From: Thermobacillus xylanilyticus
Lineage (GTDB): Bacteria; Bacillota; Bacilli; Paenibacillales; Paenibacillaceae
NCBI RefSeq assembly: GCF_907165215.1
Contig: NZ_CAJRAY010000002.1
Location: forward strand, 29,041-93,040
Direction of reading: 5' to 3'
DNA: 64,000 nt
Of the stretch, positions 18,390-26,810 are shown piece after piece. The notes beneath the pieces were generated by a model. It was not told the origin of the DNA. It was given only the letters and a program-made list of their open reading frames with translations, and searched no databases. Within the stretch, counting starts at the first letter, position 1, and the number at the start of each line of letters is the position of its first letter. The position numbers and the translations under genes were made by a program.

Positions 18390-20234
18390 TTGGCTCACGG
18401 TTCGCACGCGGTGAAGCGCTATACCGGCATCATGGACTGGCTGACCACCGTTGACCACAAGAAGATCGGCATCCTGTATCTTCTGGCCGGAGGTTTCTTC
18501 TTCCTGATCGGCGGTCTGGAAGCTGTCTTGATCCGGATTCAATTGTGGAAACCACTCAATGATTTTGTCAGTCCCGATACATTCAACCAACTGATTACGA
18601 TGCACGGCACGACGATGATCTTCCTGGCGGTTATGCCGGTCATCTTCGGACTAATGAACTGCATCGTGCCGCTCCAGATCGGGGCGCGGGACGTGGCGTT
18701 CCCGTTCCTGAACGCGCTCGGCTTCTGGACGTTCTTCTTCGGCGGCGTGCTGCTGAATGTCAGCTGGTTCCTCGGCGGTGCGCCGGACGCCGGCTGGACG
18801 TCTTACGTTCCGCTGGCGAGCACGACATTCAGCGACGGCCCGGGCGTGGACTACTATGTGCTCGGTCTGCAGATTTCCGGTATCGGTACGCTGCTCGGCG
18901 GCATCAACTTCCTGGTGACGATCATCAACATGCGCGCACCGGGCATGAGCTTCATGCGGATGCCGATGTTCACCTGGGCATCGTTCGTGACGTCCATGCT
19001 CATTCTGCTCGCCTTCCCGGCGCTGACGGTCGGTCTGGTCGCGCTGATGTTCGACCGGATCTTCGAAGGCAATTTCTTCGACCCGAGCGCGGGCGGCAAC
19101 ATCATGCTCTGGGAGCATATCTTCTGGATTTTCGGACATCCTGAAGTTTATATTCTGATCCTGCCGGCCTTCGGCATCATCTCGGAAGTTGTCACGACGT
19201 TCTCGCGCAAGCGGCTGTTCGGTTACAGCTCGATGGTGTTCGCCACGGTCCTGATCGGCTTCCTTGGCTTCATGGTCTGGGCGCACCACATGTTCACGTC
19301 GGGCCTCGGTCCGGTCGCGAACGCGCTGTTCTCGATCGCGACGATGCTGATCGCCGTTCCGACGGGCATCAAGGTGTTCAACTGGCTGTTCACGCTGTGG
19401 GGCGGCTCGATCAAGTTCACGGCACCGATGCTGTTCGCCATCGGGTTCATCCCGACCTTCGTCATGGGCGGTGTCACCGGGGTCATGCTGGCGGCAGCGC
19501 CGGCGGACTATCAATACCATGACTCGTACTTCGTCGTCGCGCACTTCCACTATACGATTGTCGGCGGTCTGGTGTCCGGCCTGTTCGCAGGGGTGCACTA
19601 CTGGTGGCCGAAGATTTTCGGGCGCAAGCTCAATGAGACGCTCGGCAAGACGACGTTCTGGTTCTTCATCATCGGCTTCCATATGACGTTCCTGATCCAG
19701 CACTTCCTCGGGCTGCTCGGCATGCCGCGCCGGATCTTCACGTATCTGGACGGTCTCGGCTTCAACGAGATGAACCTGATCAGCACGATCGGCGCGATGC
19801 TGATGGGCATCGGGGTCATCTGCTTCGTGATCAACGTCTTCGTCACGTCGGCGAAGCCGAAACACGCGACGAACGACCCGTGGGAAGACGGGCGGACGCT
19901 GGAATGGGCGATCGCATCGCCGGCTCCGGAGTACAACTTCGCGCAGCTGCCGCTTATCCGCGGGTATGACGCATACTGGAAGGAAAAGCGGGAGGGCAAC
20001 AAGGAGATGCAGCCGGCCGAGCCGCTCGGTCCGATCCATATGCCGTCTCCGTCGATCCTGCCGTTCTTCATGTCGGTTGGCTTGTTCATCTCCGGCTTCG
20101 GCTTCATTTTCCACCAGTATGTCGTAGCCGGTATCGGACTCGCCATCACGCTGGGTTGCATGTTCCTGCGTTCGGTCATTGAAGACCATGGTTACCATAT
20201 CGAACCGGAAGAAATTCAGGCCAAGGGGGTTTAA
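18390..20234 (+). CDS. ctaD: Cytochrome c oxidase subunit I
   Basis: Catalytic haem-copper subunit that reduces oxygen and pumps protons. At 614 aa it matches B. subtilis CtaD (about 620) and has twelve-plus spans. Visible metal ligands include the histidines of MHGTTMIF, HPEVYI, HHMF and HFHYTI. TTG start at 18390 is preceded by CAAAGGAGG. No ctaA or ctaB haem-synthesis genes are in this window. Confidence 0.97.
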   Translation: MAHGSHAVKRYTGIMDWLTTVDHKKIGILYLLAGGFFFLIGGLEAVLIRIQLWKPLNDFVSPDTFNQLITMHGTTMIFLAVMPVIFGLMNCIVPLQIGARDVAFPFLNALGFWTFFFGGVLLNVSWFLGGAPDAGWTSYVPLASTTFSDGPGVDYYVLGLQISGIGTLLGGINFLVTIINMRAPGMSFMRMPMFTWASFVTSMLILLAFPALTVGLVALMFDRIFEGNFFDPSAGGNIMLWEHIFWIFGHPEVYILILPAFGIISEVVTTFSRKRLFGYSSMVFATVLIGFLGFMVWAHHMFTSGLGPVANALFSIATMLIAVPTGIKVFNWLFTLWGGSIKFTAPMLFAIGFIPTFVMGGVTGVMLAAAPADYQYHDSYFVVAHFHYTIVGGLVSGLFAGVHYWWPKIFGRKLNETLGKTTFWFFIIGFHMTFLIQHFLGLLGMPRRIFTYLDGLGFNEMNLISTIGAMLMGIGVICFVINVFVTSAKPKHATNDPWEDGRTLEWAIASPAPEYNFAQLPLIRGYDAYWKEKREGNKEMQPAEPLGPIHMPSPSILPFFMSVGLFISGFGFIFHQYVVAGIGLAITLGCMFLRSVIEDHGYHIEPEEIQAKGV

Positions 20235-20237
20235 AGC

Positions 20238-20855
20238 ATGAGCGGACACTCGCATGCAGACGGCGTTCTGCCTCACGAACCGGAGAAGGCGACGCTTGAA
20301 GGCCGCAACAAGGTGCTCGGCTTCTGGCTCTTCCTTGGCGGTGAAACGGTCCTGTTCGGTACGCTGTTCTCGGTATTCATCGCCCTGCGCGATCAGGTGA
20401 ACGGCGGCCCGACGGCCAACGAACTGTTCTCCCTGACGATCGTCGCCATCGCGACGCTGATCCTGCTCACCTCGAGCTTGACGAGCGTCTTCGCCATCCA
20501 GGCGATGCATCGCAACGAGCCGAAGGCCATGGTGGGCTGGCTGCTCGTAACGGTTCTGTTCGGCCTCGCGTTCCTCGGCCTCGAGATTTACGAGTTCGTC
20601 GAATATGCGCATGAAGGCCATACCTTCGCGGCCAGTGCCTTCAGCACCTCGTTCTATACGCTGGTCGGGTTCCACGGCGGTCACGTTGCATTCGGCATTC
20701 TCTGGATCTCGCTGCTGATCTGGCAAGTGCTGAGACGCGGACTCACCGTCGTCACCGCGCCGAAGATTTACATCGCCGGTCTGTACTGGCACTTCATTGA
20801 CGTCGTGTGGGTATTCATCTTTACCGTCGTCTATCTGATGGGTAAGGTGGGATGA
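20238..20855 (+). CDS. ctaE: Cytochrome c oxidase subunit III
   Basis: Membrane subunit of 205 aa with five spans. It has the family motifs of a short bacterial subunit III (GFHGGHVAFGILWI and the ending WHFIDVVWVFIFTVVY). It starts 3 bases after ctaD stops. It stabilises the oxidase core rather than carrying metals. Confidence 0.96.
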   Translation: MSGHSHADGVLPHEPEKATLEGRNKVLGFWLFLGGETVLFGTLFSVFIALRDQVNGGPTANELFSLTIVAIATLILLTSSLTSVFAIQAMHRNEPKAMVGWLLVTVLFGLAFLGLEIYEFVEYAHEGHTFAASAFSTSFYTLVGFHGGHVAFGILWISLLIWQVLRRGLTVVTAPKIYIAGLYWHFIDVVWVFIFTVVYLMGKVG

Positions 20856-20859
20856 GCAA

Positions 20860-21180
20860 ATGACAGCCGAACATGCAACTGCCGTCGAGCAGCCGAAGAA
20901 GCGCGTCAAGCATGAAGGCCCGAAAAAGCATATCATCGCCTACATTTTCTCGCTGGTCTTGACGATTCTCGCGTTTGCGACCGTCATTACGGGCGAAGTG
21001 AGTGTCAATTTCGTTTACGTTATGCTGGTGCTGATGGCGGGCGTACAGGTGTTCATTCAGATGGCTTTCTGGATGCACATGAAAGACCGCGGGCATCTGT
21101 TCCCGATCATCGGGATCTTGAGCGGAGTCATCATCGTGTTCACGATGATCATCATGGCCGTCTACTGGGCATGGTGGTAA
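20860..21180 (+). CDS. ctaF: Cytochrome c oxidase subunit IV
   Basis: Small 106-aa subunit with three spans and the motif QMAFWMHMKDR typical of bacterial CtaF/CyoD-like subunits. The N-terminal 25 residues are charged and soluble. It begins 4 bases after ctaE and is followed by a strong terminator, so it ends the main oxidase transcript. Confidence 0.95.
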   Translation: MTAEHATAVEQPKKRVKHEGPKKHIIAYIFSLVLTILAFATVITGEVSVNFVYVMLVLMAGVQVFIQMAFWMHMKDRGHLFPIIGILSGVIIVFTMIIMAVYWAWW

Positions 21181-21191
21181 TGCGGCAATGG

Positions 21192-21232
21192 AGAAGAGGC
21201 GCGTCTTGGCGGATCGCCTCTTCTTTTCTTTA
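21192..21232 (+). terminator. Terminator between ctaF and ctaG
   Basis: Perfect 10-bp stem (21192-21201 with 21215-21224), loop of 13, then a T-rich tail. It should limit ctaG expression relative to the oxidase subunits. Confidence 0.8.
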
Positions 21233-21260
21233 GAACCGGAAATGGAGGTGCGGATTTCCG

Positions 21261-22178
21261 ATGTTGCCGGACCTGTCTTATTTCACCTTCGAAGAGTTGT
21301 GGAGCCCGTTCTTCTTTTTCGGGGTGGCCCTCGCCGCAATCGGTTATCTGTACTGGATCGGCCCGTGGCGGGAGAAGCATCTGCCCGATGAGCCGGCGGT
21401 GCCCGCATCGCGGCGGATGCTTGCGCTGTGCGGATTTGCGCTCTTCTATCTCGCGCAGGGCGGACCGCTGGAACTGCTCGGCCATCTGAATTTCATGTTC
21501 CACATGATCAATATGTCGCTGTCCTATCTGATCGTGCCGCCGCTCATCCTGCTCGGCACGCCGGCGTTTGTATGGCGCAAGCTGTTCGGCGCCGTCTTCT
21601 GGCGCAGGTTCAGATGGGCCGCGAATCCGATTTTCACACTGCTGCTCTTCAACGGTCTGTTCTCGTTCTATCACGTCCCGGTCGTGCACGACTACATCAT
21701 GACGCATTACACGGTGCATGCCGTCTACTATGCCGTCCTGCTGATCGCGGCGTTCCTCATGTGGTGGCATGTGACGAGTCCGGTGCCCGAATGGAACCGG
21801 CTTACCGATCTGCGCAAAATGGGCTACATCTTCGCGAACGGCCTCTTGCTCACACCGGCGTGCGCGCTGATCATTTTCGCCGGCGAGCCGCTCTACCGGG
21901 TATATACGGATCCGGCCATTTGGGCGAACGCCATGGGATACTGCGTCAGCGGCAGCGGCGAGGCGCTGCTCGCGCTGGTTGACGGCCCGTCGGCCTTCAC
22001 CATGCTCGGTCCGTTCGAAGATCAGCAGTCCGGCGGGATCATCATGAAGCTCGTGCAGGAAGTGATGTACGGCTCGATTCTGGCCTATGTGTTCTACCAA
22101 TGGTTCCGGAAAGAGCGCGACGCGGAAGAAGGCGTGTCCGCCGCGGCTCCGGCCGGAAGCCGGGGGAACCGTTCCTGA
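21261..22178 (+). CDS. ctaG: Cytochrome c oxidase assembly factor CtaG
   Basis: Integral membrane protein of 305 aa with about seven spans, of the caa3-type CtaG family (segments GGPLELLGHLNFMFHMI and conserved histidines in FYHVPVVHDYI and MWWHV). It is needed for a functional caa3 oxidase in B. subtilis and is thought to help copper insertion; it is unrelated to the Cox11-type CtaG of proteobacteria. GGAGG lies before the ATG. It is separated from ctaF by a terminator, so it depends on read-through or a promoter I cannot identify. Confidence 0.93.
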   Translation: MLPDLSYFTFEELWSPFFFFGVALAAIGYLYWIGPWREKHLPDEPAVPASRRMLALCGFALFYLAQGGPLELLGHLNFMFHMINMSLSYLIVPPLILLGTPAFVWRKLFGAVFWRRFRWAANPIFTLLLFNGLFSFYHVPVVHDYIMTHYTVHAVYYAVLLIAAFLMWWHVTSPVPEWNRLTDLRKMGYIFANGLLLTPACALIIFAGEPLYRVYTDPAIWANAMGYCVSGSGEALLALVDGPSAFTMLGPFEDQQSGGIIMKLVQEVMYGSILAYVFYQWFRKERDAEEGVSAAAPAGSRGNRS

Positions 22179-22192
22179 CCATTGCTACCGCA

Positions 22193-22232
22193 AAGCCCTG
22201 TCAACCGTATTTCCGGTTGGCAGGGCTTATTT
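22193..22232 (+). terminator. Terminator after ctaG
   Basis: 15-bp stem (22193-22207 with 22214-22228, one G-U pair), loop of 6, then ATTTTA. Confidence 0.85.
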
Positions 22233-22267
22233 TACATGTGCCGGGTGGAAAAAGTTCGAAAAAGGGA

Positions 22268-22297
22268 TTGACGTTAAGTGTGCTTTGCGTGTATAGT
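22268..22297 (+). promoter_or_regulatory. Promoter of the GntR/ABC operon
   Basis: TTGACG (22268-22273), an 18-base spacer and TATAGT (22292-22297). Its -10 end overlaps the palindrome described next. Confidence 0.65.
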
Positions 22298-22316
22298 GTG
22301 TATAAGGATATACACA
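22297..22316. promoter_or_regulatory. Operator for the GntR (YtrA-like) regulator
   Basis: Perfect inverted repeat TGTGTATA-AGGA-TATACACA lying from the end of the -10 across the start of transcription. Its position suits a repressor, and the third-from-start product of this transcript is a YtrA-like GntR protein, whose family is normally autoregulated through such palindromes. Confidence 0.7.
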
Positions 22317-22354
22317 GTATAAACGGCAGAAGCAAAGGAGGCTGGACAGACGGC

Positions 22355-23071
22355 ATGTGGCAAGATGCATGGCGGATTGCAAAATACGAATTCCGCATAT
22401 CCTGGCGCGGCTATCTGATCACGCTGCTCTTGCTTGCGTACACTTCGTTTTTCACCAGCGTGATGCTGTACGGCCACCTGGTCAACGATGAGGAATTCCG
22501 GATGGAATGGAATATTGATCTCGGTTATTTCTGCATGCTGCCGCTCTTCGGGTTTCTGATGAACCAGACCATGTTCCGTTACCGGAAAGAGGACACATAT
22601 TCCCGAAAGCTGGCGGAATGGCACACGATGCCGATCGGCGTCAGCCAGATCATCGCGGGCCGGATGCTGCTGCTCATCCTCGTGCTGCTTGTGAACTGGA
22701 TCTTGTTCTTCGGCATTCAGTACGCGGTCCTTGAAGAACTGCGCGCACGGCTCGATCCGGCTGAATTTGTCATCTACGCCTTGATCTGGCTCGGTTACAG
22801 CCTCTTTGCGGCCGCCGTGTTCGTGTACTTGGAGCTCGGCTTTCCCGGACGCGTCTACTTCTTCCTGTGCTTCGTCTATGTGTCCGTCATCGCTCTGATT
22901 ACGCTGACCCTGGCGCTGAGCGGCAGAAGCGCAATCGTGATGAGCCTGGCGGCGGCTGCCGACCGAAGCTGGGAGACCGCCGCGCTGTCGCTGGCGGCCG
23001 CGGCAGTGGGAGTCGCCGGACTCGTCGCGCTGCTGCATCGCCGCATCAGCAGGCGAAGCTTCTGGACTTGA
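22355..23071 (+). CDS. ABC-2-like membrane protein
   Basis: Six-span membrane protein of 238 aa with no enzymatic motif, of the kind found as the permease of small ABC systems next to YtrA-type regulators. Spans are clear at about residues 18-38, 55-70, 100-122, 135-158, 165-188 and 205-228. AAAGGAGG precedes the ATG at 12 bases. It is cotranscribed with the regulator and the ATPase that follow. The transported compound is unknown; in B. subtilis, YtrA-linked systems answer to cell-wall antibiotics. Confidence 0.65.
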   Translation: MWQDAWRIAKYEFRISWRGYLITLLLLAYTSFFTSVMLYGHLVNDEEFRMEWNIDLGYFCMLPLFGFLMNQTMFRYRKEDTYSRKLAEWHTMPIGVSQIIAGRMLLLILVLLVNWILFFGIQYAVLEELRARLDPAEFVIYALIWLGYSLFAAAVFVYLELGFPGRVYFFLCFVYVSVIALITLTLALSGRSAIVMSLAAAADRSWETAALSLAAAAVGVAGLVALLHRRISRRSFWT

Positions 23072-23086
23072 GGGGCGGTGAGCCGG

Positions 23087-23530
23087 ATGTGGATGTCCAT
23101 CCAACTGAACGAATACAGTGCCGAACCGCTGTACCATCAGATCGAAGTTCAGCTTCGGGCGCTCATCGTGAGCGGCCAGCTGAGCGAAGGCACGATGTTG
23201 CCGTCCATCCGGGAGATGGCGCAGCATCTGAAATGCAGCGTCATCACGATCCGGCGCGTCTATCAGGATCTCGAAGCGGAAGGACTGCTCGTTACCCGTC
23301 AGGGTACGGGAACGTTCGTCGCGAAGGTCAACCCGGAGGAGCGCCGCCGGCATCGGCTGGATGCGGTGACGACGGCCATGCGCGAAGCGGTGGCCGCGGG
23401 GCTGCGGGTGCAGTGCAGCGACGACGAGCTGCGGGAATTGTTCGAGACCGTGCTGCATGAGGCGAGGGCGAATCGTTCCCCGCCGGGGGAAGAAGGATAT
23501 GGAGAGTGCGGGAAGGAGGATGAGGGATGA
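23087..23530 (+). CDS. GntR-family regulator, YtrA-like
   Basis: A 147-aa repressor: N-terminal winged helix (residues 8-75; LYHQIEVQLRALIVSGQL, LPSIREMAQHLKCS, VYQDLEAEGLLVTRQGTGTFV) and a short C-terminal helical tail, the layout of the YtrA subfamily, which has no ligand domain of FadR or HutC type. ATG at 23087 uses GGTGAG; GTG 23078 is the alternative. It lies between the permease and the ATPase of an ABC system, and overlaps the ATPase start by 4 bases. The perfect palindrome at 22297-22316 is its probable operator. Confidence 0.88.
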   Translation: MWMSIQLNEYSAEPLYHQIEVQLRALIVSGQLSEGTMLPSIREMAQHLKCSVITIRRVYQDLEAEGLLVTRQGTGTFVAKVNPEERRRHRLDAVTTAMREAVAAGLRVQCSDDELRELFETVLHEARANRSPPGEEGYGECGKEDEG

Positions 23531-24465
23531 ACGGACAAGGCGGAACGGCGGTGCGCATGACGGGCGTGAGGCTGAGACAGCCGCATTTTCAACTCGGACC
23601 GATTCATCTGGAGGTGCCCGCGGGCTTTGTCACGGCGATCGTCGGACCGAACGGCTCCGGCAAGAGCACGACGTTTCGGCTCATGCTCGATCTGACGAAA
23701 CCGGACGAAGGCGGCATCGAAGTGCTCGGCCGGACGATCGGGAACGGCAAGTCGATCGAGCTGCTGAAGCGCGTCGGCTACCTCCCCGAAGAGCCTTACC
23801 GCCACGACAATGTCATCCGGGGCATGGACAAGGCGGAGTTCTACAAACATTGGTATCCCGACTGGGACGTCAACCATTACCGGGAGCTGCTGCGGCTGTT
23901 CGAGGTGGATCATTCGATCAGGCTCGGCAAAATGTCAAAGGGCATGCGGCGAAAATTCGATCTTGCGCTCACGCTCTCCCATCACCCGGACCTGCTGCTG
24001 CTCGACGAGCCTTCCTCCGGACTCGACCCGCTCGCATGGCGGACGATGATCGAGCTGCTGCATCGCTATATGGAATCCGGGGACCGCACGATTCTGATCG
24101 CTTCGCATGTCGTGGAAGAAGTGAAACGGCTGGCCGATTTCATCGTGTTCATGGTAAACGGCAAAGTGCTCGGCATGTATGAGAAAGACGAGCTGCTCAC
24201 CGGGTGGCACCAGTTCTACTTCCCGGGCGGCTATGAGAAATGGCGCGCCGTGCTGTCCGAAATGCCGGGGCTGGCCGGGCTGGAGGATGCCGGCGGGGTC
24301 GTCCGCGCGGTGACGAGTTCGGCGAGGGAAGCCGACGCCTGGATCGCTGCCAGGGAGCTCGTGCCGGCCGGGCGGAAGTCGATGGAACTTGACGATATTC
24401 TCGCCGTATTGGTGGAACGGGAGAAGCGGCAGAGGCAGTATGGAATGAAAGGAGTCGTGCAATGA
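23527..24465 (+). CDS. ABC transporter ATP-binding protein
   Basis: A 312-aa ATPase: Walker A GPNGSGKST at about residue 41, signature MSKGM where most have LSGGQ, Walker B LLLLDEPSSGLDP and the H-loop SHVVEE, followed by an 80-residue C-terminal domain. The layout matches drug or bacteriocin export ATPases linked to YtrA regulators. It overlaps the regulator before it and the NatA-like ATPase after it by 4 bases each, so five genes form one operon. Partner permease is likely the product at 22355. Confidence 0.88.
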   Translation: MNGQGGTAVRMTGVRLRQPHFQLGPIHLEVPAGFVTAIVGPNGSGKSTTFRLMLDLTKPDEGGIEVLGRTIGNGKSIELLKRVGYLPEEPYRHDNVIRGMDKAEFYKHWYPDWDVNHYRELLRLFEVDHSIRLGKMSKGMRRKFDLALTLSHHPDLLLLDEPSSGLDPLAWRTMIELLHRYMESGDRTILIASHVVEEVKRLADFIVFMVNGKVLGMYEKDELLTGWHQFYFPGGYEKWRAVLSEMPGLAGLEDAGGVVRAVTSSAREADAWIAARELVPAGRKSMELDDILAVLVEREKRQRQYGMKGVVQ

Positions 24466-25370
24466 GTACGTTGCAAGTCGAACGAATCGTAAAGCAATTC
24501 GGGGACAAGACGGCCGTGAACGGCATCAGCTTCAAGGCCGAAGCGGGCGAAATCTACGGTCTGCTCGGTGCGAACGGCGCCGGCAAGACGACGACGATGC
24601 GGATGGTGCTCGGGCTGATCATGCCGGACAGCGGCAGCATCCTGTATCACGGCAAGCCGTACAGCCGCGAGCAATTGCGGGACCTCGGCTATCTGCCGGA
24701 AGAACGCGGCCTCTATCCGAAAGTGAAAGTCAGCGACCAGGTGATCTATCTGGCGAGGCTCCGCGGCGTGTCCGCGAAGGAGGCGGACCGGCGGCTCAAG
24801 GAATGGCTCGAACGGTTCAACGTGCCGGAGTATTACGACAAGAAAGTCGAAGAGTTGTCCAAGGGCAACCAGCAGAAGATCCAGTTCATTTCCGCCGTCA
24901 TTCACGATCCGTCCATTCTCGTACTGGATGAGGCGTTCAGCGGCCTCGACCCGGTCAACGTCGAACTGCTCAAGGCGGCGGTGAAAGAACTGCGCGACAA
25001 GGGCAAGACGATTCTGTTCTCGACGCACCGGATGGAGCATGTGGAAGAGTTGTGCCGCAACATTACGATTTTGCACCGGTCGAACGTCGTGCTGCAGGGC
25101 AGCCTCCGCGAGATCAAGAAGCAGTTCCCGCGCGAACGGGTGATCGTGCGGCTGGAAGACGACCGGGCCATCGAAGGCCTGGAGACGATTGCGGGCGTCC
25201 GGAGCGCCGCGAAGCTGGAATCGGGCTACGAGGTGCTGATCGACCGGCCCGATGCCGCGCAGGCGATTCTCGATCACGCGCGGCAACAGGGAGATGTCGT
25301 GCGGTTCGAGCTGATGGAGCCGACGCTGAACGAAATCTTTATCCGATCGGTGGGTGAGAACATTGAATAA
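24462..25370 (+). CDS. ABC transporter ATP-binding protein, NatA/YhaQ-like
   Basis: A 302-aa ATPase with Walker A GANGAGKTT, signature LSKGNQQK and Walker B ILVLDEAFSGLDP. The C-terminal 80 residues resemble the YhaQ/NatA accessory domain. It forms a pair with the following ABC-2 permease, the start of which lies within its 3' end. NatAB exports sodium in B. subtilis; the substrate here is not known. Confidence 0.88.
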   Translation: MSTLQVERIVKQFGDKTAVNGISFKAEAGEIYGLLGANGAGKTTTMRMVLGLIMPDSGSILYHGKPYSREQLRDLGYLPEERGLYPKVKVSDQVIYLARLRGVSAKEADRRLKEWLERFNVPEYYDKKVEELSKGNQQKIQFISAVIHDPSILVLDEAFSGLDPVNVELLKAAVKELRDKGKTILFSTHRMEHVEELCRNITILHRSNVVLQGSLREIKKQFPRERVIVRLEDDRAIEGLETIAGVRSAAKLESGYEVLIDRPDAAQAILDHARQQGDVVRFELMEPTLNEIFIRSVGENIE

Positions 25371-26661
25371 TCTTTGGACGGTCATGTCCTTCAGCATGCG
25401 CAACAAGCTGAGGACGAAAAGCTTCATCGTCACGACGATCATCATTTCGCTCCTTCTGTGCATCGCGGTCAATCTGCCTTACATCATTTCGAAATTCGCG
25501 AAAAACGACGAGCCGGACCGCATCGGCTTCGTGGAAAATGAAGCACCCGCCGTGACGGAAAGACTGCAGGCTTATTACGGCAGCCAGGAGAAGCCGGATA
25601 TCGAACTGGTCGGCTACCCGGACGCCGGTTCGGCCGAAGCGAACGACGCCGCGATGAAGGAGCGGGTCAAGAACAAGGAAATCAAGGGCTACCTCGACTT
25701 TGAAACGGAAGGACGGACGTTCCCGGCCGTCACCTACAAGTCGGAGAAACTGATGGACACGGGCAGGACGTCTTCCCTGTCGGGCGCGCTGCAGGCGATC
25801 AAGGCCGACATCATTCTGTCGGACGCGAATCTGACGGAAGAACAGCGCACGGCGCTGGCGGAGCCGGTTCGCGTCGAGACGGTGCAGATCACCACGGCTG
25901 AAGGCGCGGGCTCGATCGGGGATCAAGGCAAGACGGTGGAGGAACAGGCGCTGGCGTTCGGTCTGGTCTATGCGCTCATCATCGTGCTGTTCATGGGCAT
26001 CATGATTACCGGCCAGCTGATCGCGACGGAGATCACCGCCGAGAAAAGCTCGCGCGTCATGGAAATTCTCGTGACGAGCGTGGCGCCGCTGACCCAGATG
26101 TTCGGCAAAATCTTCGGCATGTTTCTGGTCGGGCTGCTGCAAATCGGCATCTATGCCGCGGTCGTCGTCATCAACGTCATGCTGCCCCACAACCAGGAGA
26201 TGCTCAAGGAGCTGGACCTCAATCTTTCCAGCGTGGACCCGATGCTGCTCGTCTTTGCCGTCATCTTCTATCTGCTGGGGTACTTCCTCTATTCGACGCT
26301 GTACGCCGCGGTCGGTTCGATCGTGAGCCGGACGGAGGAGCTCGGTCAGGCGGTCGTGCCGTTGACGATGCTGTCGCTTGCGGCATTCTACATCGGCATT
26401 TTCGGCATTCAGCAGCCGCAGTCGAGCTTCGTGGAAGTGACGTCGTTCATTCCGTTCTTCACGCCGTTCGTCATGTTCCTGCGGATCGGATTGGCCGACC
26501 CCGCCCTGTGGGAAGTGCTGCTGTCGCTGGGCCTCCTTCTCGCGTCGATTCTGGTGCTCGGCTGGCTGTCGGCGAAAATCTACCGCACCGGCGTGCTGAT
26601 GTACGGCAAGCGTCCGTCCATCAAGGAGCTCATCAAAGCGATGAAGGCCTACAAAGTCTGA
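25363..26661 (+). CDS. ABC-2 type permease, NatB/YhaP-like
   Basis: A 432-aa permease: one N-terminal span, a long extracellular domain of about 180 residues, then five to six spans with the sequence ITAEKSSRVMEILVTSV, a hallmark of ABC-2 exporters of this group. TTG 25363 (LNNLWTV...) is chosen because homologous proteins begin MNxLWTV and GGTGGGTGAG lies upstream; GTG 25354 is possible. It is the last gene of the operon and is followed by a strong hairpin. Confidence 0.88.
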   Translation: MNNLWTVMSFSMRNKLRTKSFIVTTIIISLLLCIAVNLPYIISKFAKNDEPDRIGFVENEAPAVTERLQAYYGSQEKPDIELVGYPDAGSAEANDAAMKERVKNKEIKGYLDFETEGRTFPAVTYKSEKLMDTGRTSSLSGALQAIKADIILSDANLTEEQRTALAEPVRVETVQITTAEGAGSIGDQGKTVEEQALAFGLVYALIIVLFMGIMITGQLIATEITAEKSSRVMEILVTSVAPLTQMFGKIFGMFLVGLLQIGIYAAVVVINVMLPHNQEMLKELDLNLSSVDPMLLVFAVIFYLLGYFLYSTLYAAVGSIVSRTEELGQAVVPLTMLSLAAFYIGIFGIQQPQSSFVEVTSFIPFFTPFVMFLRIGLADPALWEVLLSLGLLLASILVLGWLSAKIYRTGVLMYGKRPSIKELIKAMKAYKV

Positions 26662-26695
26662 CGGCGAAAATGTTGCAAGCCATTCGGCAATCGCC

Positions 26696-26730
26696 AACGG
26701 CCGGCCCCCTTCGCGGGGGCCGGCCGTTTC
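26696..26730 (+). terminator. Terminator of the ABC operon
   Basis: A perfect 14-bp GC-rich stem (26696-26709 with 26715-26728) with a five-base loop and a short T tail. It may also stop leftward transcription. Confidence 0.85.
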
Positions 26731-26810
26731 ACGTTTTGTTATGAATCTGATGTTTTTGTTATCTACCGGGAGCATGGGGGCAGATATAATGAAATTATGA
26801 AGGCTCGCGG

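Noticed and set aside
23527..25370. The two ATP-binding proteins as the missing ATPases of the sugar importers.
   Set aside because: Both have exporter-type signatures and C-terminal domains, lack the regulatory TOBE-like domain of MsmX, and sit in an operon with exporter permeases and a YtrA regulator.
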